A stretch of DNA of 64,000 nt, taken from positions 23,064,001 to 23,128,000 of the forward strand of contig CM114274.1 of assembly GCA_050084515.1 (NCBI GenBank), read 5' to 3'. The DNA is from Blasia pusilla. Its lineage: Eukaryota; Marchantiophyta; Marchantiopsida; Blasiales. The first letter of the stretch is position 1; each line of letters opens with the position of its first letter. Position numbers and translations under genes: made by a program. The notes under the pieces are model-generated. The model did not search any database and was not told the origin of the DNA. It was given only the letters and a program-made list of their open reading frames with translations. This document shows, one piece after another, positions 45,439 to 59,262 of this stretch.

Positions 45439-48400
45439 ACAGTATTAAGTGCAGACACTTATCCGCTATATGGCTTCCTCTCAAAGCTTATCTAATTATA
45501 TTTTGACACAAGTAGATTACCTCTTATCTCTTCCAACGATGATTAAACCTCTCATAACTTCATATCTTCCAAACTATCCAAACTACCCTAGCTATTAACC
45601 AAGACTACTTTTCTTTTTCTTTCATTAAAACACCAACCCCACTACTTTACTTTTATAATCCCATCTTTTATTTATTACCTCTTTTCCTAAAGTTAGGCCC
45701 GCACAAATGAGTCACCCTAAAGAGGTTAAAATATGGGAATTTCATTTTCCTATGTTAATTTACTTAATACCAATAAAACTCTCTCTAACACTTAATGAGA
45801 GAGAATTTTACACACGGGGTGATTTTACTATACAACAACGTGTCATAGCAATGTGTTGTAATTAAATTCACTTTTAGTTTTCACGCTTGGCACCTACTAC
45901 ATAAGTATGCCTACACATGGTAAGCTTACAATAAAAAATATGCTTATTTATACCGAAAATAGTAATACACCTCTCATAACTATGTGTTTTGATAATATAA
46001 ATATCACACCTACTATTTTCAAATTGCTCATGAACTGTTGTGGCTCACTTTTTCTTTTGCTTTGATTTCATTACTATTGGTTTTATTCAGTGATCTTCTT
46101 ATATATTTCCTCGTCACACGTTTTGTCTACATTCGTTTATACAAATCCACTCGTTGCAGTACTTATTATTTATTTCCATGTAATTGGTTACTTGTAGGCA
46201 ATTTTGCATAGATACACATGCACTATTTTTCTATCTCTCATCACCTTGTTTCATTACATGTTTTGCAGAGGATTCACTATCCACCACACTCCACTAGTAG
46301 CGATCAGAGGACACCATTGAAGCCTCCTCCTACTGATGTTGGTTCAAGCTGCACTCTATAGACACGTGGAAAAGCAAGACTGTTTGCCAATGTGAACGAG
46401 TCTGCTACAAAGCCGACAACCAAAGTATCATTGTTTCTTTTTACTACGGCCGTGGAAAATATTGAGGACCTATAGATCCAACTCCATAAGAGTAGGTCAT
46501 ACAGTAACACACTTCATCAAGTTATGCAATACATTGCAAAAGACCACGCTCAAAATCTGGAGACCATTATAAAATTACTGCAACATTTGGATGAAATCTA
46601 TTTTCAGGTTCAACAACTCATTAACATGTATCCAGTAGACAACCACTTAGCACAACATGTCACTGCCCTCCGGTCTCTCCCTACTAAACCCTGATGCTAC
46701 TTTAGTGCTATTTCTTGACACCATCTATATATCTTATCTACGCTCATCACCTACATTTACTAAGGTTACTTCATCGCTTGATGTATTTTGCATCAACAAT
46801 TGATTCTATTCAGTTGTTGTATACCAGATATTTTCTACCATCTAGAAGTCAAGCAACACATTTTCTTCTTCTGTAGTAATTTTGACTGCATGTCTTTTAC
46901 ATACAGCATGCAACTCTACAAAGTAATACACTCGGTACCATCCCCTACTGCTACAATTTTTTATTTTCTTCAATGTGAATGTTTCTTTTATTGTTAAGCT
47001 AGTTTCATTTATGTATCGTGGAACACACTGCTTTGCAATGTGGTAAATTTTTGTAATATTTATTGCCTATTGTCGTCGGCTCATTATATCGTACCATACA
47101 CTGGCTACAAGCATTGTCTATTCAACTTTTTAAAATAGAGTTTAGTTGATAGGTACAAACATTAATATTTGCACATTACCCATACTACGCAATCGATTGA
47201 TTCATTGCATTCTCATTGTAAACCTACTTGTTTTATACAACTCCAAGACAAGCAACTAATATAGGCAGGGACTGGTACTTGCCTATGTTGCATACTTCTT
47301 CCTTAACTTTATTTATTATAACATTATTCACTAAGGTAACATCATGGGTGTGTCACAGTTTCATACCGGCTTCCAACACCAATCGATTATCTTCACTCTC
47401 TCCTTATTATGATCCCTGCTGTTGGGCACCAAGTCACTTTTCCGTCTTCTTTAGATCAATCGTGCTATCTATGGTTACTACGCGCCTATTCCGTTCACTA
47501 TAGGCAATATGTCTTTTTAACTTAGCCTCTAACCAACCTACTCTTGTATCTATCCTTACTACAGACCTGTTGCATTCAATATAATTTTTTTTAAAAACTT
47601 CTGCAAACAACAACTAAGTCCACAATGATAAATCACCGTGCAAGCATTGCTTCATTTCTGTTCATCGACTTCAGCGACTACTCATTTGATTATCCTCTTC
47701 CGACCGTGACGTATTTGCGTTTCTTCGGTAGTCACTTACTTCACAACCAATTTCCCAACGCATTCACATCGAATTATATTTGCGATAAACAATTCATTCA
47801 TCACGACTGCCTATAAAAATTTCGGAACTATTTAGGGCCGCATTCTTGTTTCCATTTGCCCTTTGCATTCCATTGTGCATTTCTTTACTCCTCCTCTTTT
47901 GAAATGTTATTCCTTTTCTTTGTCCTCTTTCGAGGTTTGTTACCATAAGAAAGTAGAATTTTAATATTTATGTTAAATTAAAATACACAAAATTGAAATG
48001 TGTGAAAATTTTGATTTCTATAGGTAAGCTTCGTTTTGTGTTTTGATTTGTGTGTTTTGTGACGGCTCTCTATTGTGGATGAGAGTTTTAAGTTGAGATT
48101 GTGGATGAGAGCACCGTGGATCATGTGAATTAAATTTGTGTGATTATGATATTCGTGTGATATTAAGGTTCCATCCGTCTAAGTCCGTATCACAGACTAG
48201 TCCAAAACTTCCCTAGTTTTCTTTCCTCTCCCGGTGCCCCAACCTCGTATTCCGAATTAGTTTTCTCTCCTCGCATTCCGATTTGTTTCTCCCACCCCAT
48301 TTATCACACTCCCCCTTTATTCTCTTTCCTAGTGGTGCCCACCCCATTTATCAACGGCCGCATAGTGTGACTTTTTGAAAATTTGTAATGCATATTAAAT

Positions 48401-49334
48401 AAAAGAAAATGTTTTAAATTTAGGCATTGGCATGGCACGGCATCCTAACTGGTGTGTTTCTATCGTTGCATGAAGTGAAGGACTGTGAAGCGTGGATCTG
48501 TGGAGGAAAGTGACTGCTGCGTTGTTGGTAGCTTGGAGGCTGGGTCGACGAGTACGATGTATTCTGAATAGAGACGCTGTGACGTGCCATTAAACTATGG
48601 CGGAAAGAAGTGGGGAACACTGCAATCGGATTATCGGAGGATGGGGAATTTATGATAGACTGAAGAAAGTTCCGCGCCTGTCCTCTCCGAAAGAGGTTAG
48701 CAGTCCTCGAGGTCGCAAATGTAAATTTCCTTCCTTCCAGGGTGTGGACACATGGAAAACCACTCATTATCTCCGCTTGTATATTTTGAAGAATTTTTTG
48801 CCCCTTCCCCCCCCCCTCCCCCCCCAAACAACACACGCGCACACACAACAAGGCGCCTCTGCGAACGGATGAATGGCTGGGAAGGAGTTTAGGATAACGT
48901 AGACGAGGAGCCTGATGTTCATGCCATAGAAATGCGACACATCGTAGAGCGGGTTCGAAAAAAAAAGCCTTAATTACCAGACACCAAACCTAGAATTCAC
49001 TGCATGATAGTCGTCCAATGGGTATTTCATAACGTTGTGCTCGTTCGTGAAGCTGACAATCAGCTAGTTTTGCCATAAGACTCCAGTTTAGCGATGAAAG
49101 CCGTTCAATGTCATTTATGTATGTCTTAACCAGAAAGTACTACCACTAACTTTTGTTACATCTGCACTACTAATTCCCATACTCCGCGGCATTTGAAGAG
49201 AATATCCAGAGGGAGTTGCACGAGTTTTGTTCTTCTTTTTCCATTTTATGCCACGATACAGTAGGGTGATTGGAGCCATCAGGAACCAATTTTGCGAAAC
49301 TCTTACATCAACTCCGGCATTCCGTCGTTTGCAG
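45439..49334. other. AT-rich intergenic DNA, one degraded frame
   Basis: Mostly AT-rich without a recognised gene or repeat. One frame at 46269-46694 looks coding (see separate entry). A C-rich run lies near 48800-48830. The right end may contain the promoter and first exon of the ASHH1 gene, which I could not identify. Confidence 0.4.
46269..46694 (+). pseudogene. unrecognised degraded exon-like frame
   Basis: Follows a TTTTGCAG acceptor-like site. It reads RIHYPPHSTSSDQRTPLKPP, two in-frame stops, and a helical stretch (LHQVMQYIAKDHAQNLETII, LLQHLDEIYFQVQQLI) before TGA 46692-46694. Coiled-coil-like. No family assigned. Confidence 0.25.
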
Positions 49335-52300
49335 TGGATTCATCTGAGAGTGCATCTGAAACAGCAGCTCGGAGGATGGTGGAGGACCTTTTCAAGCAGG
49401 AGGTTCGATTTCTGTCCCCTTCTCCCATCTGCTTGTAAGCACAGGCATTCGTTTCTGGGTCCTTCTTACTGCACATAGCAACACGCGAGTCAGCGCAGGT
49501 TTTGAATAATGAGGACCCCCAGACATTTCTGGAGTAGTCTCACACAACTGGAGTGCACGGTTGCTTTGTCAGTTTGTATCTCTATATTATTCGGCCACTG
49601 GTTTTCCGTAATCTGGTATCCAAGATTAAACAACGATGCCGTCTCGATGTGTGATTATCACTTTTGAAGGCGGACGCAGCTGAGCCGTTGGCGGACTTTA
49701 TTTTGATTGACCACAATGAGTTTGTGCACAGGGGGTGAGTCGATTCTCTTTGCTGTTCATGATGATCTTATGGTAACTTTTGGTGAAAGATTTGGTTACT
49801 ACCATTCCCTTTTGTTGACATCGTGACTTGATGGGACGATTCGTATCATAGCTTGAAACTGGCACTCTAGTGGCTCGGCTAACAGTCAGTAATGAATTTA
49901 GGGTTTAGGGTCTCTCTGAGTAAATGGTGAATAAATCATAGCAAGAGCCTACTGGCAGTAGTTCTGATGAAACTCAAATCATCTTCAGAGCTGGATCTTT
50001 CAAACTTATAGTGTCTTCATGCAAAGTTTGTGTACTCAGAGTTTCTTCACAATATCATACAGGCACAAGAAGCAAGAAGAGGAGATAAGTGTATGTGAGT
50101 GTGTTTGCGAAGATGACAATCTGGAGACTGCTTGCGGTGACCAGTGCCTGAACGTGATGACTTGCACTGAATGTACTCCAGGGTACTGTCCTTCTGGAGA
50201 GCTGTGCAGAAATCAGGTTACCTTATGGGTCCATTTTCCGTCTGGCTAGTTATTTTGTAACTGGTACACACTGATTGCCAGTATCGTCTAGCATTTATAG
50301 AATAGGCAGCTATTGAAACCAAATGCTGTGGCTAGGGACAGATTCTGAAGTAAAAAAGGGGAATGAAGCTTTGTTTGATAATCATGGACTCGAATTGAAT
50401 AGGAAGGTTAAGTCTCAAAATTCACTACCTTTGAGTGCGCAAATTTCTTAGCCCTTGCTTTTGTTCGAGGCAATCTAAAATTGTATGGTATCTTTTGTCT
50501 TTTTTGTAATCCTCAGCGCTTTCAACATAACCAGTACGCAAACACCAAATTGGTGAAGACAGACAACCGGGGTTGGGGTCTTGCTACAGCCCAGGATCTG
50601 AAGGTGAACTATATTCTGGAGTGACTGTTCATCTAAAGTTGTAGACAAAGGATGAATGATGCACTGATTTAACTTCCATGAAGACCTTATAGATAAGGAC
50701 AACATTCAGAGAGCGTAGTCTGGAGATAGTTTGGCAATTATATTACCTGATTTTGTATTTCATTTGATACACATTAGATTGTACTGTCGTTTCAGAAGAA
50801 ACAGTGTAGTCAACAGTTTCTTTAATGTCACAATTCCTGCCAAATAAAATCGAAGTGCTCTATGGTCCTGGTTGCTAATAAACTGTGGCCGTTTACATTA
50901 TCCCTACTTTCATCATCATGTAGGGGGCAAGAAGTAAGTAAAGATCAAATAAGGAGAAGATATGCAGATTTTTGTGCAATCAATTGGTCAGACAAGGATT
51001 CACCTTGTAGTTTGAGTCCATTTCAATTCTTTCAGTGTCACACATGGGGCTTCATTTTGATCTATTTATTCACCCTGCTTATATAATGGCTTTTTGATTG
51101 CTGTCTGCCTAACCCATGGTAGATTGATGCTTGGTTTGCCTACCATCAACTTAGTTAAATATTGTTGCTTGATCTGCTTTCAACTAAATAATGTGAACAG
51201 GCTGGCGACTTTGTGATAGAGTATTGTGGAGAAGTCGTAACTCAAAGAGAGGCACACATCCGTGGGAAATCGTATGAGGCTACAGGTGAGTAAGTTGGCA
51301 GGAGTATCTGATACTGTAGGAGCTACATGGGCACCTTTACTGAATGCCTTAAGTAACTTTTTCACCACTGATCTTTGTGGTCGTCATTTTGGATGCTGGA
51401 ATAATATCTTATTAGTACTCTTGAATTTATCATACTGTCTGAATACTGTGTGTATATCGTGAGTAATTCTATTGCCATTGATGTTTGTTGAAGTCATTTT
51501 GAAGTGATGGAGTCATACATTATGCCTCTAGAATTTATCATACTCAATTGTCCATGTTAATAACGGAAAACTGTTCTCAATCTTTACTTGAACAGAAGGA
51601 TTTTGCTGATAGGGTAGTCTCTTACGAAGTTCTTTACCAGAGTTACCAGGCTGAGGAACACTCCATTTAACCTTTGCTAGTTTCATCATCTTTAGAGACT
51701 AGACATAAGACTCCATGTTGAGTGTTTTGCATGAGTATGTATGGGCTTTTGAGTTGAAACCAATGTCTACATTCAAAAGGCGAGCTGTGACTGGATTATC
51801 CAGACTCCACCTAACTTTTGAGAGGTGCATTATGCAGTATCCTTGGCTTTCCGACAAGGAGAGATTATCTGAAACTGGTTAGAACTAATAACCTTGCACA
51901 TGATGGTGGAAGCAATTGTACATTTCTTCACTGGTGTTATGTCTTGGGTGTCTGTTTTGGATGACCCACGACCCACCATTGATTGGAAGCATTCTTTCAT
52001 TGAATTTATCTGAACAGCGTTCCGGGTAGGGTTTAGGATGCTTTCATCCCATCCCTTAGTCTGCCCTGTTCTCAAGCATGGAGTCTCAAACTACAAGACT
52101 TTATCTAACAGATGTACTTAAGTGCTGTATCACCTCAGTTGGTCTTACAAGTTTAGTGAGAATTGCTTCAGATGAGGGCAACCAATTGTCATATGATTTC
52201 ACCAATATATGGCAGTAATTATGTATCAAATACAAATTCTGTTTTGCAAGAAGACTGACAACTATTTAATCCGTCAATGTCTTGCAGGACTAAAGGAATG

Positions 52301-55001
52301 TTACATTATGTATCTCAATAGAGATGAAGCAATCGATTCCACTCACAGTGGTAGTTTTGCTCGGTTTATAAATCACTCCTGGTTAGTAAGCGTGTGTGGT
52401 TTGGAAAATGGATGTCTGGATCTTGAGTGTCGATTATTTACTGCATAAACTAAAGTTTGGAATTAGTTGACTAATGTCCACATGGTAGGAGTTGAAATGT
52501 TCCTATAGTTGAAAGCTTTTGAGCTAGGTTATTATTTGTAGATTGGTAGTGCTACATGTTTGGTCATGGGGATTCATGAAGTCCTCAAGATGAGAGCCTA
52601 TTTTTGTATATGCAGTGATCCCAACTGTGAAACAATCAAGTGGACAGTGTTAGGAGAGGATCGGATAGGGATATTTGCGATAAAGGACATCTGCGCAGAG
52701 ACAGAATTGACTTATGATTACAAGTCCCAGTGGTTGGGTGGCAATAGAGTTCGGTGTGCTTGTGGAGCTAATACCTGTGCTGGCTATTTTGGGACCAAAT
52801 CTAAAAGTTTGCAAGTATGTTTCATCCTCTTCATGTTGATGCAGCTTAGGTGTCCTTAATGATATACACCTGAAAGGTGCCATCCCATGAGTAGTGGTTT
52901 CGTGTGGCATTTCATGCAAATGAAAATGAAAATTTTGTGCATATCTTCAGCAAATCATCAGTCCTTATTCAAGTTGCAAATTCATTCAGTATCAATGGAG
53001 GCTTGTTCTGGATGGCTCCTGTGTTCAATTTGCCATTGCAGCAATTTCGATGGATTGTTATGTCTGACATGAAGTACCATAGATGACAGTTTGGTAAGTT
53101 GCAGTCGTATATTTTCTCAAGCATTGGTTGCTTTTGCAGAAAGATGCCTACACTTGGGAAGATGATGCAGAAAGGTCAGCCTTGAATGCGTACTATATCC
53201 AGGATAATGCGTATTTCGTTTTGCTCAGAGTTTCTTCTTTTGAATGCCTGATTGTTGCTTTCACATATCAATAATCAAGGGTTTCCATGGTTCCAGCACT
53301 GGACTTGGAACAAATTCATGTGTGATGAGTGCATTTTAATTTTGGTGTTGTATGGTATATATGGTCCTGATGACATGTGGTTTCACATCTAACCTGACCT
53401 AACTGTAACCAGTTAAAGTCACTCGAGTGGTGCTTCCAGAGTGTGGGTCCCATCAAAGAATGTTTCAGTGTGCGAATTGTCGAAGGATCAGAGAAATTCT
53501 GGAATAAGCTGAAGATAGCTCTAATAGTTCTACTGGTGCTTTGCAGAAAGGAGGTAGAAGACGCAAGGCGATCTGATGCCGAGGATGATACCCCTTTGTG
53601 TGCTTTTTTTGACATGGGTTTAGTTGACGGGAAGTCAAAAACTGGGGGAACCATGGTCTCCACAAAGAGCGGTGGGAATCTGACTAAGACAACAATGGAG
53701 AAGCTAACTGTGTCTTCTTCCATGGGAGCTTTGGTAAAAAACGAGGCCCCCATGGTGACAGGAGCACATGGATTTAGTTCTGTAAGTCCTGTGGCAACAG
53801 CTGTAGAGAAGTCAACACCAGTAAGACGCAGAGGAGCATTGTCAAGGAGGGACAACCCATCCAATGGAAAAGCTCTGCATTTGTTTGGGAAGTTCAAAGA
53901 TTCCCATGGAACTAAATTTAAGAAACTGGGAAAAGTAACAAGGTTAAATGCCCTTGAGGAAGAGGAGATGAAGGTTGAAAGGAGAAGGGCAAGGTCTGAT
54001 GCAGAAATGCAGAGTGGACACGAGATTGCAGTATCCACAGATCTCCTACCACCGCAAAATGGATCAAGAATTGCAGGTTTTCAGCGGGCAAGAAATGCTC
54101 TCAATAAGCAGTTGATTGCAGAATTCTCTAGCTGTTTTCCAGTATCAGAGGCTGCGTGTGCAGAGGTGGAGTTTGCCCAGGTTTGTTCTCATTCCATGAA
54201 TCTTCAGTTTTTATTTTGCAGTGCTACATATGGACACCTCACATATGCTACATTGGGTCCAGCTTTTTTCTAGGATTTGTATTTTCTAGTCATGGAGGTC
54301 CTTAGCTTTTTAGTTGGAATGTCCTCCAGGAAGTTGAAACAGCTGCAGCTTTGGATCTCAGAAAGGTTTGTGAGGAGATTCATCCTACTGTGAAAGAATG
54401 CTACAAATCAGGTCAGAATGGCCCACTCATGACTTTAGCAGATAAGTGGATGGAGGCACGCAGCAAGCAGCTCATAAGTTCACTCAATTTTCACTTCTCC
54501 ATAGTAAGGCACTTCGCTGGTCGTACATACTCCTTGTGTAACACCAAGGAAACGCCAGTGTAGGAACCAAGGAAGACAGTCATTAATGAATGAACAGAAT
54601 GATTTATCGTCCAGAGAGGTCCTAAGAAGGACCATGAGATGCAATGGTGTACTCATGAAAGTGATCACTGAGCAGGGTCCACCTGTAAGTTTGTTTTAGT
54701 TCTGTAGTCCATTCTTAAAACTTGTGAAAATGTTTTTCTGCAGGAGCTTAGTAATCACTTTTACACTGGTTATACATACTTGTCAAGAAAGTGGATAGAT
54801 TCAGGTAGATATGTATTCAATCATGACAATTAGCCCAGAAAAGTATTTAATGAAGACGAAGCAGTTAGGAAGGACAGAACCAACTTGCGTTTGGTACAAG
54901 CGCAGGACAACTCCAATTCAACAGATTGGAGTTTCCCTGTGCATGTACCAAAACTGTCTTTGCTGTCTACTTTGGTGCATCCACAATCTATGAGGAAGTA
55001 G
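49335..55001 (+). CDS. ASHH1: ASHH1-type SET-domain histone-lysine methyltransferase
   Basis: Proposed exons: 49335-49402 (tentative), 49670-49734, 50063-50216, 50517-50603, 51201-51285, 52288-52381, 52616-52814, 53140-53174, 53547-54180, 54330-54503, 54559-54684, 54834-55001. Phases agree throughout. Domains: FILIDHNEFVHRGHKKQEEE; Cys-rich AWS (VCECVCEDDN, CLNVMTCTECTPGYCPSG); SET (NRGWGLATAQDL, VIEYCGEVV, SFARFINHSC with the last Cys codon split by an intron, ELTYDY); post-SET CACGANTC; then YTWEDD and a helical C-terminal domain (DLRKVCEEIHPTVKECY, DKWMEARSKQL) shared with Arabidopsis ASHH1/SDG26. Family members methylate H3K4 or H3K36. First exon and start codon not located. Intron 54504-54558 is only 55 nt. 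Confidence 0.88.
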
Positions 55002-56049
55002 ACACGGATTTGTTCTCTTCTGGGTCGAGCAGGGAGTCTCACCACTCTGAACCCGACTCTGGCATTGTGATGTCATCCATACCTGTTGTGGTCACACCAG
55101 CGAGTTCAGCAGTTGATACAAGAGGACCTTGTCTCCCATAGCAGCACAGAACATAATTCAAACACACTGATGTGGCTGTATTGGTAGTCACGAAATTAAT
55201 AGCTAAAGGTGTCTTTCTCCTCTAGCATCAGAATTCCCATAGGATATGTAAATGTTAGAAATAAATGCAAAGCAAAGAAAGAGAGGAACGGAATATAGAG
55301 AGAGAGTGCATTGGAATTTGTATCCATGCAGTGAAAACAAAATCTGGAAGGAAATTATCAAAGATGAACTTTCTAGGGTATGTGTTTGTATTGATGAAGG
55401 TCTAGCGCTGGTACTGTCGCTGGGTATGTTCATGCCCTGTTACACTCTATGGGCAGGAACACTGCGATTTTTTGAAGGAACGGTATTGTATGGATGTAGT
55501 TAAATGTTGCCTGTCTAAGCATTTGTCTGGACATGTGGTGTCTTACGGCCATCTCTCATCGAGTATTGATGGAGCGTGTAGTGTAAAAAGGAATCAGCCA
55601 GTTCAATGACTTAACAAGCAAGTGGAGCCAATTCCACGGACAAGCAGAAAAAAAATGTCTTTAAGGAATGTGAACTTAAAAAAATAAGAATTTAAGAGTG
55701 GTATTTTTAGTAGGGAGGGAGGAGGCTCCCTACTTAAATAAAACAGGGAAGGAGTTAGGATTTAATAATCCACTAGGATTTTAAATTTATTTAATTTTAT
55801 ATAGTGAGATAAGATTCAATTCTTAGTAGAGTGGACGGGGGGAATTTTCAATAACGGAGGGAGCCATCAGGATTTCTTAATTGAGTTCATTTTCCAAAAG
55901 ATTGAGTGAATTGAAGAAAGTAATATTCAATAAAGGAGTTTTGTAAGAGTTAGATCATGGTGAAGGGAAGAAAGGAAAGGATGAATTTTCAGTTAGGAAG
56001 AATCAGGAATCAAAGAAAAAATTTCAATGGGAGAAGGAAGGATAGAGAA
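55002..56049. other. 3' flank of ASHH1, no separate gene
   Basis: A good alternative reading frame continues past the proposed stop to 55139-55141 (VDTDLFSSGSSRESHHSEPD), perhaps a variant C-terminus. Beyond that the sequence is AT-rich with purine runs and no recognised feature. Confidence 0.4.
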
Positions 56050-58015
56050 ATGAACCAAGCCCATGGGATCCGATGGATAAAAGACATTCGTCTCAAAATA
56101 GCACACCAAATAAATAAATAAATGATTCTAGAGGCCTACTTGCAAGCAATGGTTAGAGATGAATGATTTACTGTTATTAGAATGGTTTTAAATCATAAGC
56201 TATTGACTTCAGCAAAGAATAGAAAATTGGAGTATTGATAATTTTATCGATTAGTGTGATTTCTACATGTTGGGATACATAGCAAACGTATGATCTTCAA
56301 TACTTTCCTATGTCACATCATTTAAAAATTCGTTTATCAATGATTAGCCAATGATTTTCCATATTGCCTAGTCTATCGGAACTAGTTCGTTTATGTGTAA
56401 TAATGTGGTGCAAAAGAGTGGAGAGCCTCCAAGGAAGTACTCTTATTCATAATATTAAAATATTGGATTAATATGATGTTAGTACTTGATTTTTGTGCCC
56501 AAGTTGTTCCATATGAAGGTGAGAAATCCTTTCTATGGTAGTGGTAATTAAATTAAGCTGGATGGACTCAAGGGGTGCAAAGGCTAAACCCACATAATAA
56601 AATGGTTTTTTTCAATAGGAGAAACAATTGAGGAGTCCTACCCTTTGCCAATGCAATGAACAATTCTAATTGAACTACCCAAGTCATAGGACATAATTTG
56701 AAGTAAAGTGAAGAAATTAGGCACATTGATTCGATGAGCTTATATGATCTCCTTATATCTAGGGCATTTTAATTAACACATGCTTTTCGTATTCAATCAT
56801 CGTTACATAATCTTCAAATCCGTATACTTTGTTCTGTGCATAACCAATGTTCTTTTTCTATGTTAAGGCAATGTGAGCCAGTTCGTTGTTGCATATTAGT
56901 GTGTTGTGAAGAAGTGGAGATCCATGCAAGTAAGTAGGCTTGTTGCACAATAAACAAGCATGGCATTATTGTGACATTGATAATACTCCAAGTTGGTGTA
57001 AGGTTCGCTTCAAAGAGTGGCAAGAAAAATCTTTTGTAGATGCTCTCAAATTGTCATGGGTTTAAGTCCCAATCCTGCTCCCACATTCAACTTAGAAGAT
57101 CAAGAAATCATGTCAATAGGCGATCCTATTGAGTGTGTAGCTCGTAGGGTCCAGCGAGAGAGGCAAGATATATCTTACCTTTGTAATATAAGTTATGGTC
57201 AAGTTAAGAGCTTTCACATCAAAAGGAAGGCAACATGTTCAAAAGCGGATATAAAGCTTTGTAACCAACTTCTTTTCTCTTTCGAAAGAAAAATGTCCAA
57301 CTATAATCATGAAAGAAATCCTTGTTTGAATATTTCTAACTCTTCATTTATTCTAATGGTTTCTTTGTAAGAGAATGAGAACTTTGATCTAATATTCATC
57401 ATAATGATTTGAGACTTCTCCATGACAATCTCCATTTGATTATTTGTTTTAAAACTTTCCAAGGTATTTTTGTAAGCTAGATGCATGGATAAGCGATCCT
57501 AAGTCAAGGTATTTTGTATTCCTCGGAGAACCAAATGATGGTTTATGGTCTAGAATCTCTTCGAATCTTTCTACTAATCTTTTGAAAGATCATCTTTTAA
57601 CCTTTGGAGTCACTTGTAATTTGAAAGTTCTTAATAAGACCTGTCATTTTTCCAACTCTCACTCCAATATAGGCTTCTCCCCCATCAGTGCTAACACCAT
57701 CAATTATCTTTTCTTTTCAATCAAACCCGTGGGATCCAAAATGTCAAAAGGCTAAAAAATACATTACAAGTAATACACCGAAAGAGGAAAAAACCTTAGA
57801 GGCCTTATCCCATCCAATGCCTAAAGCACTTTGTATATCAATAATGATATCCCTAATATAACAACCTAAATCATAAGGCACGAGTTGTAGTAAGGAATAG
57901 AAATTCTCCACATCAATTTTGCAAGGTAGTCTAATCTCTTCATATCTTTGACATGTAACAAACACATGTTCTTCATCCTCCATATTTCCTAAGTCACATA
58001 ACCTACAAATTCTGA
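56050..58015 (-). mobile_element. cluster of eroded LINE relics
   Basis: Three minus-strand 3' ends of the LINE family are visible in increasing states of decay: from 57720 (AAACCCGTGGGATCCAAAATG, readable as HVFVTCQRYEEIRL), from 56536, and from 56050. A short plus-strand endonuclease piece lies at 57595-57715 (CACTTGTAATTTGAAAGTTC). All are full of indels. They are older than the copies between 9 and 45 kb. Confidence 0.65.
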
Positions 58016-58016
58016 C

Positions 58017-59262
58017 CTAACTTGGAACTAGAGTTCTAGATGCCTTAGAATTGGCTTTTAAGATTCAATTATGGAAATATCAGCTTTCCGAAGTAGGAAC
58101 ACCTCATTCCCCTGGAAACTTTAGGGTTACAGAAAGGGGGTTTAATCCATTGGAAAATACTTGGAGGGCAAGCGTTGGGCCAAGCTAATTTGGAACTACA
58201 ATTCCGAATGCTTGGAATTGGCTCTCTTAATATCCGATTCCGACGCTATGAGCTTTTCGAGAGCATGAACAGCTTTTTTCGGTGGAAACGTTAGGGCTTT
58301 CGCGAGGGGGACAATCCAAATACCAGGAGGACATGCGCGGGGTCCAAGCTCATTTAGAACTTGAGTTCTGGATGCTTGGAATTTTTTTTAAGATATCATT
58401 TTGACGGTAGTAGCCTTGCCAAAACTGCTCATTCCGTTGGCAACTTTAAGGCTATCACAAGGGGGTTCAATCCAAGTATTTGGAGGATAGAAAGGTGTCT
58501 AAGCTCATTTGGAATTATAGTTCCAACTACTTTGGAATGGGCTCTTAAGATCCAATTCTGGTGGTGGGAGGTTTTCCGCAACGGGAATAACTCATTCTAT
58601 TGGCAACTTTAGGCTCATTTGGAACTGTAGTTCCAAATGCTTTGGAATTGGTTGTTAAAATACGATTCTAGTGAAAACTTTTCACTCAATTAGAACTAGA
58701 GTTCCAATTAGTTTGGACTAGGCTCGTACGATCTGATTCTTGCGGTAGGAGTTATTTCGAAGGCTTAGCGGCTGATTGTGCTGGAAAATTTAGGGCTAGT
58801 AGGAGGGCTTCAATCCAAATACTTGGAGGACAAGCGGTAGGAGCCTTTCCAAAGGCGGGATAGCTGATTTCGTCGGTAACTTTAGGGCTAGTGCAATGGG
58901 GTTTAATCCAAATACTTGGAGGACATGTGGGGGGTATGAGCTCATTTGAAACTAGAGTTCCGAATGCTTTGGATTTGTATCTTAAGATCGCATTTTGGCG
59001 GTAGGAGCTTTTTCACAGCTAGAACAAGTCGTTATGCTAGAAAATTTAGTGCTACCAGAAGGGGTTCAATCCAAGTACTAAGAGGACAAGCGGGGATCCA
59101 AGCTCATATAGAATTAGAGTTTCGAATACTTTGAAATTATATCTTAAGATCAAATTCCGGTGGTAGGAGCTTTTCCAGAGCCAGAATAAGTCATTTCGCT
59201 GGCAAATTTAGGGCTACCGGGAGTGGTTCAATCCAAGTACTTGGAGGACATGGCTTACCAAC
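58017..59262. repeat. satellite C, about 160-bp units
   Basis: CCAAGCTCATTTGGAACT-type starts recur near 58187, 58346, 58500, 58613, 58938 and 59098. Intact spacing is 154-160 bp; shorter gaps reflect deletions. Units share a palindrome GGAACTAGAGTTCC, a GGGGGTTCAATCCAA block and a CTTGGAGGACA block. Confidence 0.8.

Noticed and set aside
48420-48851. 143-codon minus-strand ORF near the ASHH1 5' flank
   Set aside because: No recognisable domain, overlaps an opposite-strand ORF of similar quality, and ends in a C-run-derived low-complexity stretch.
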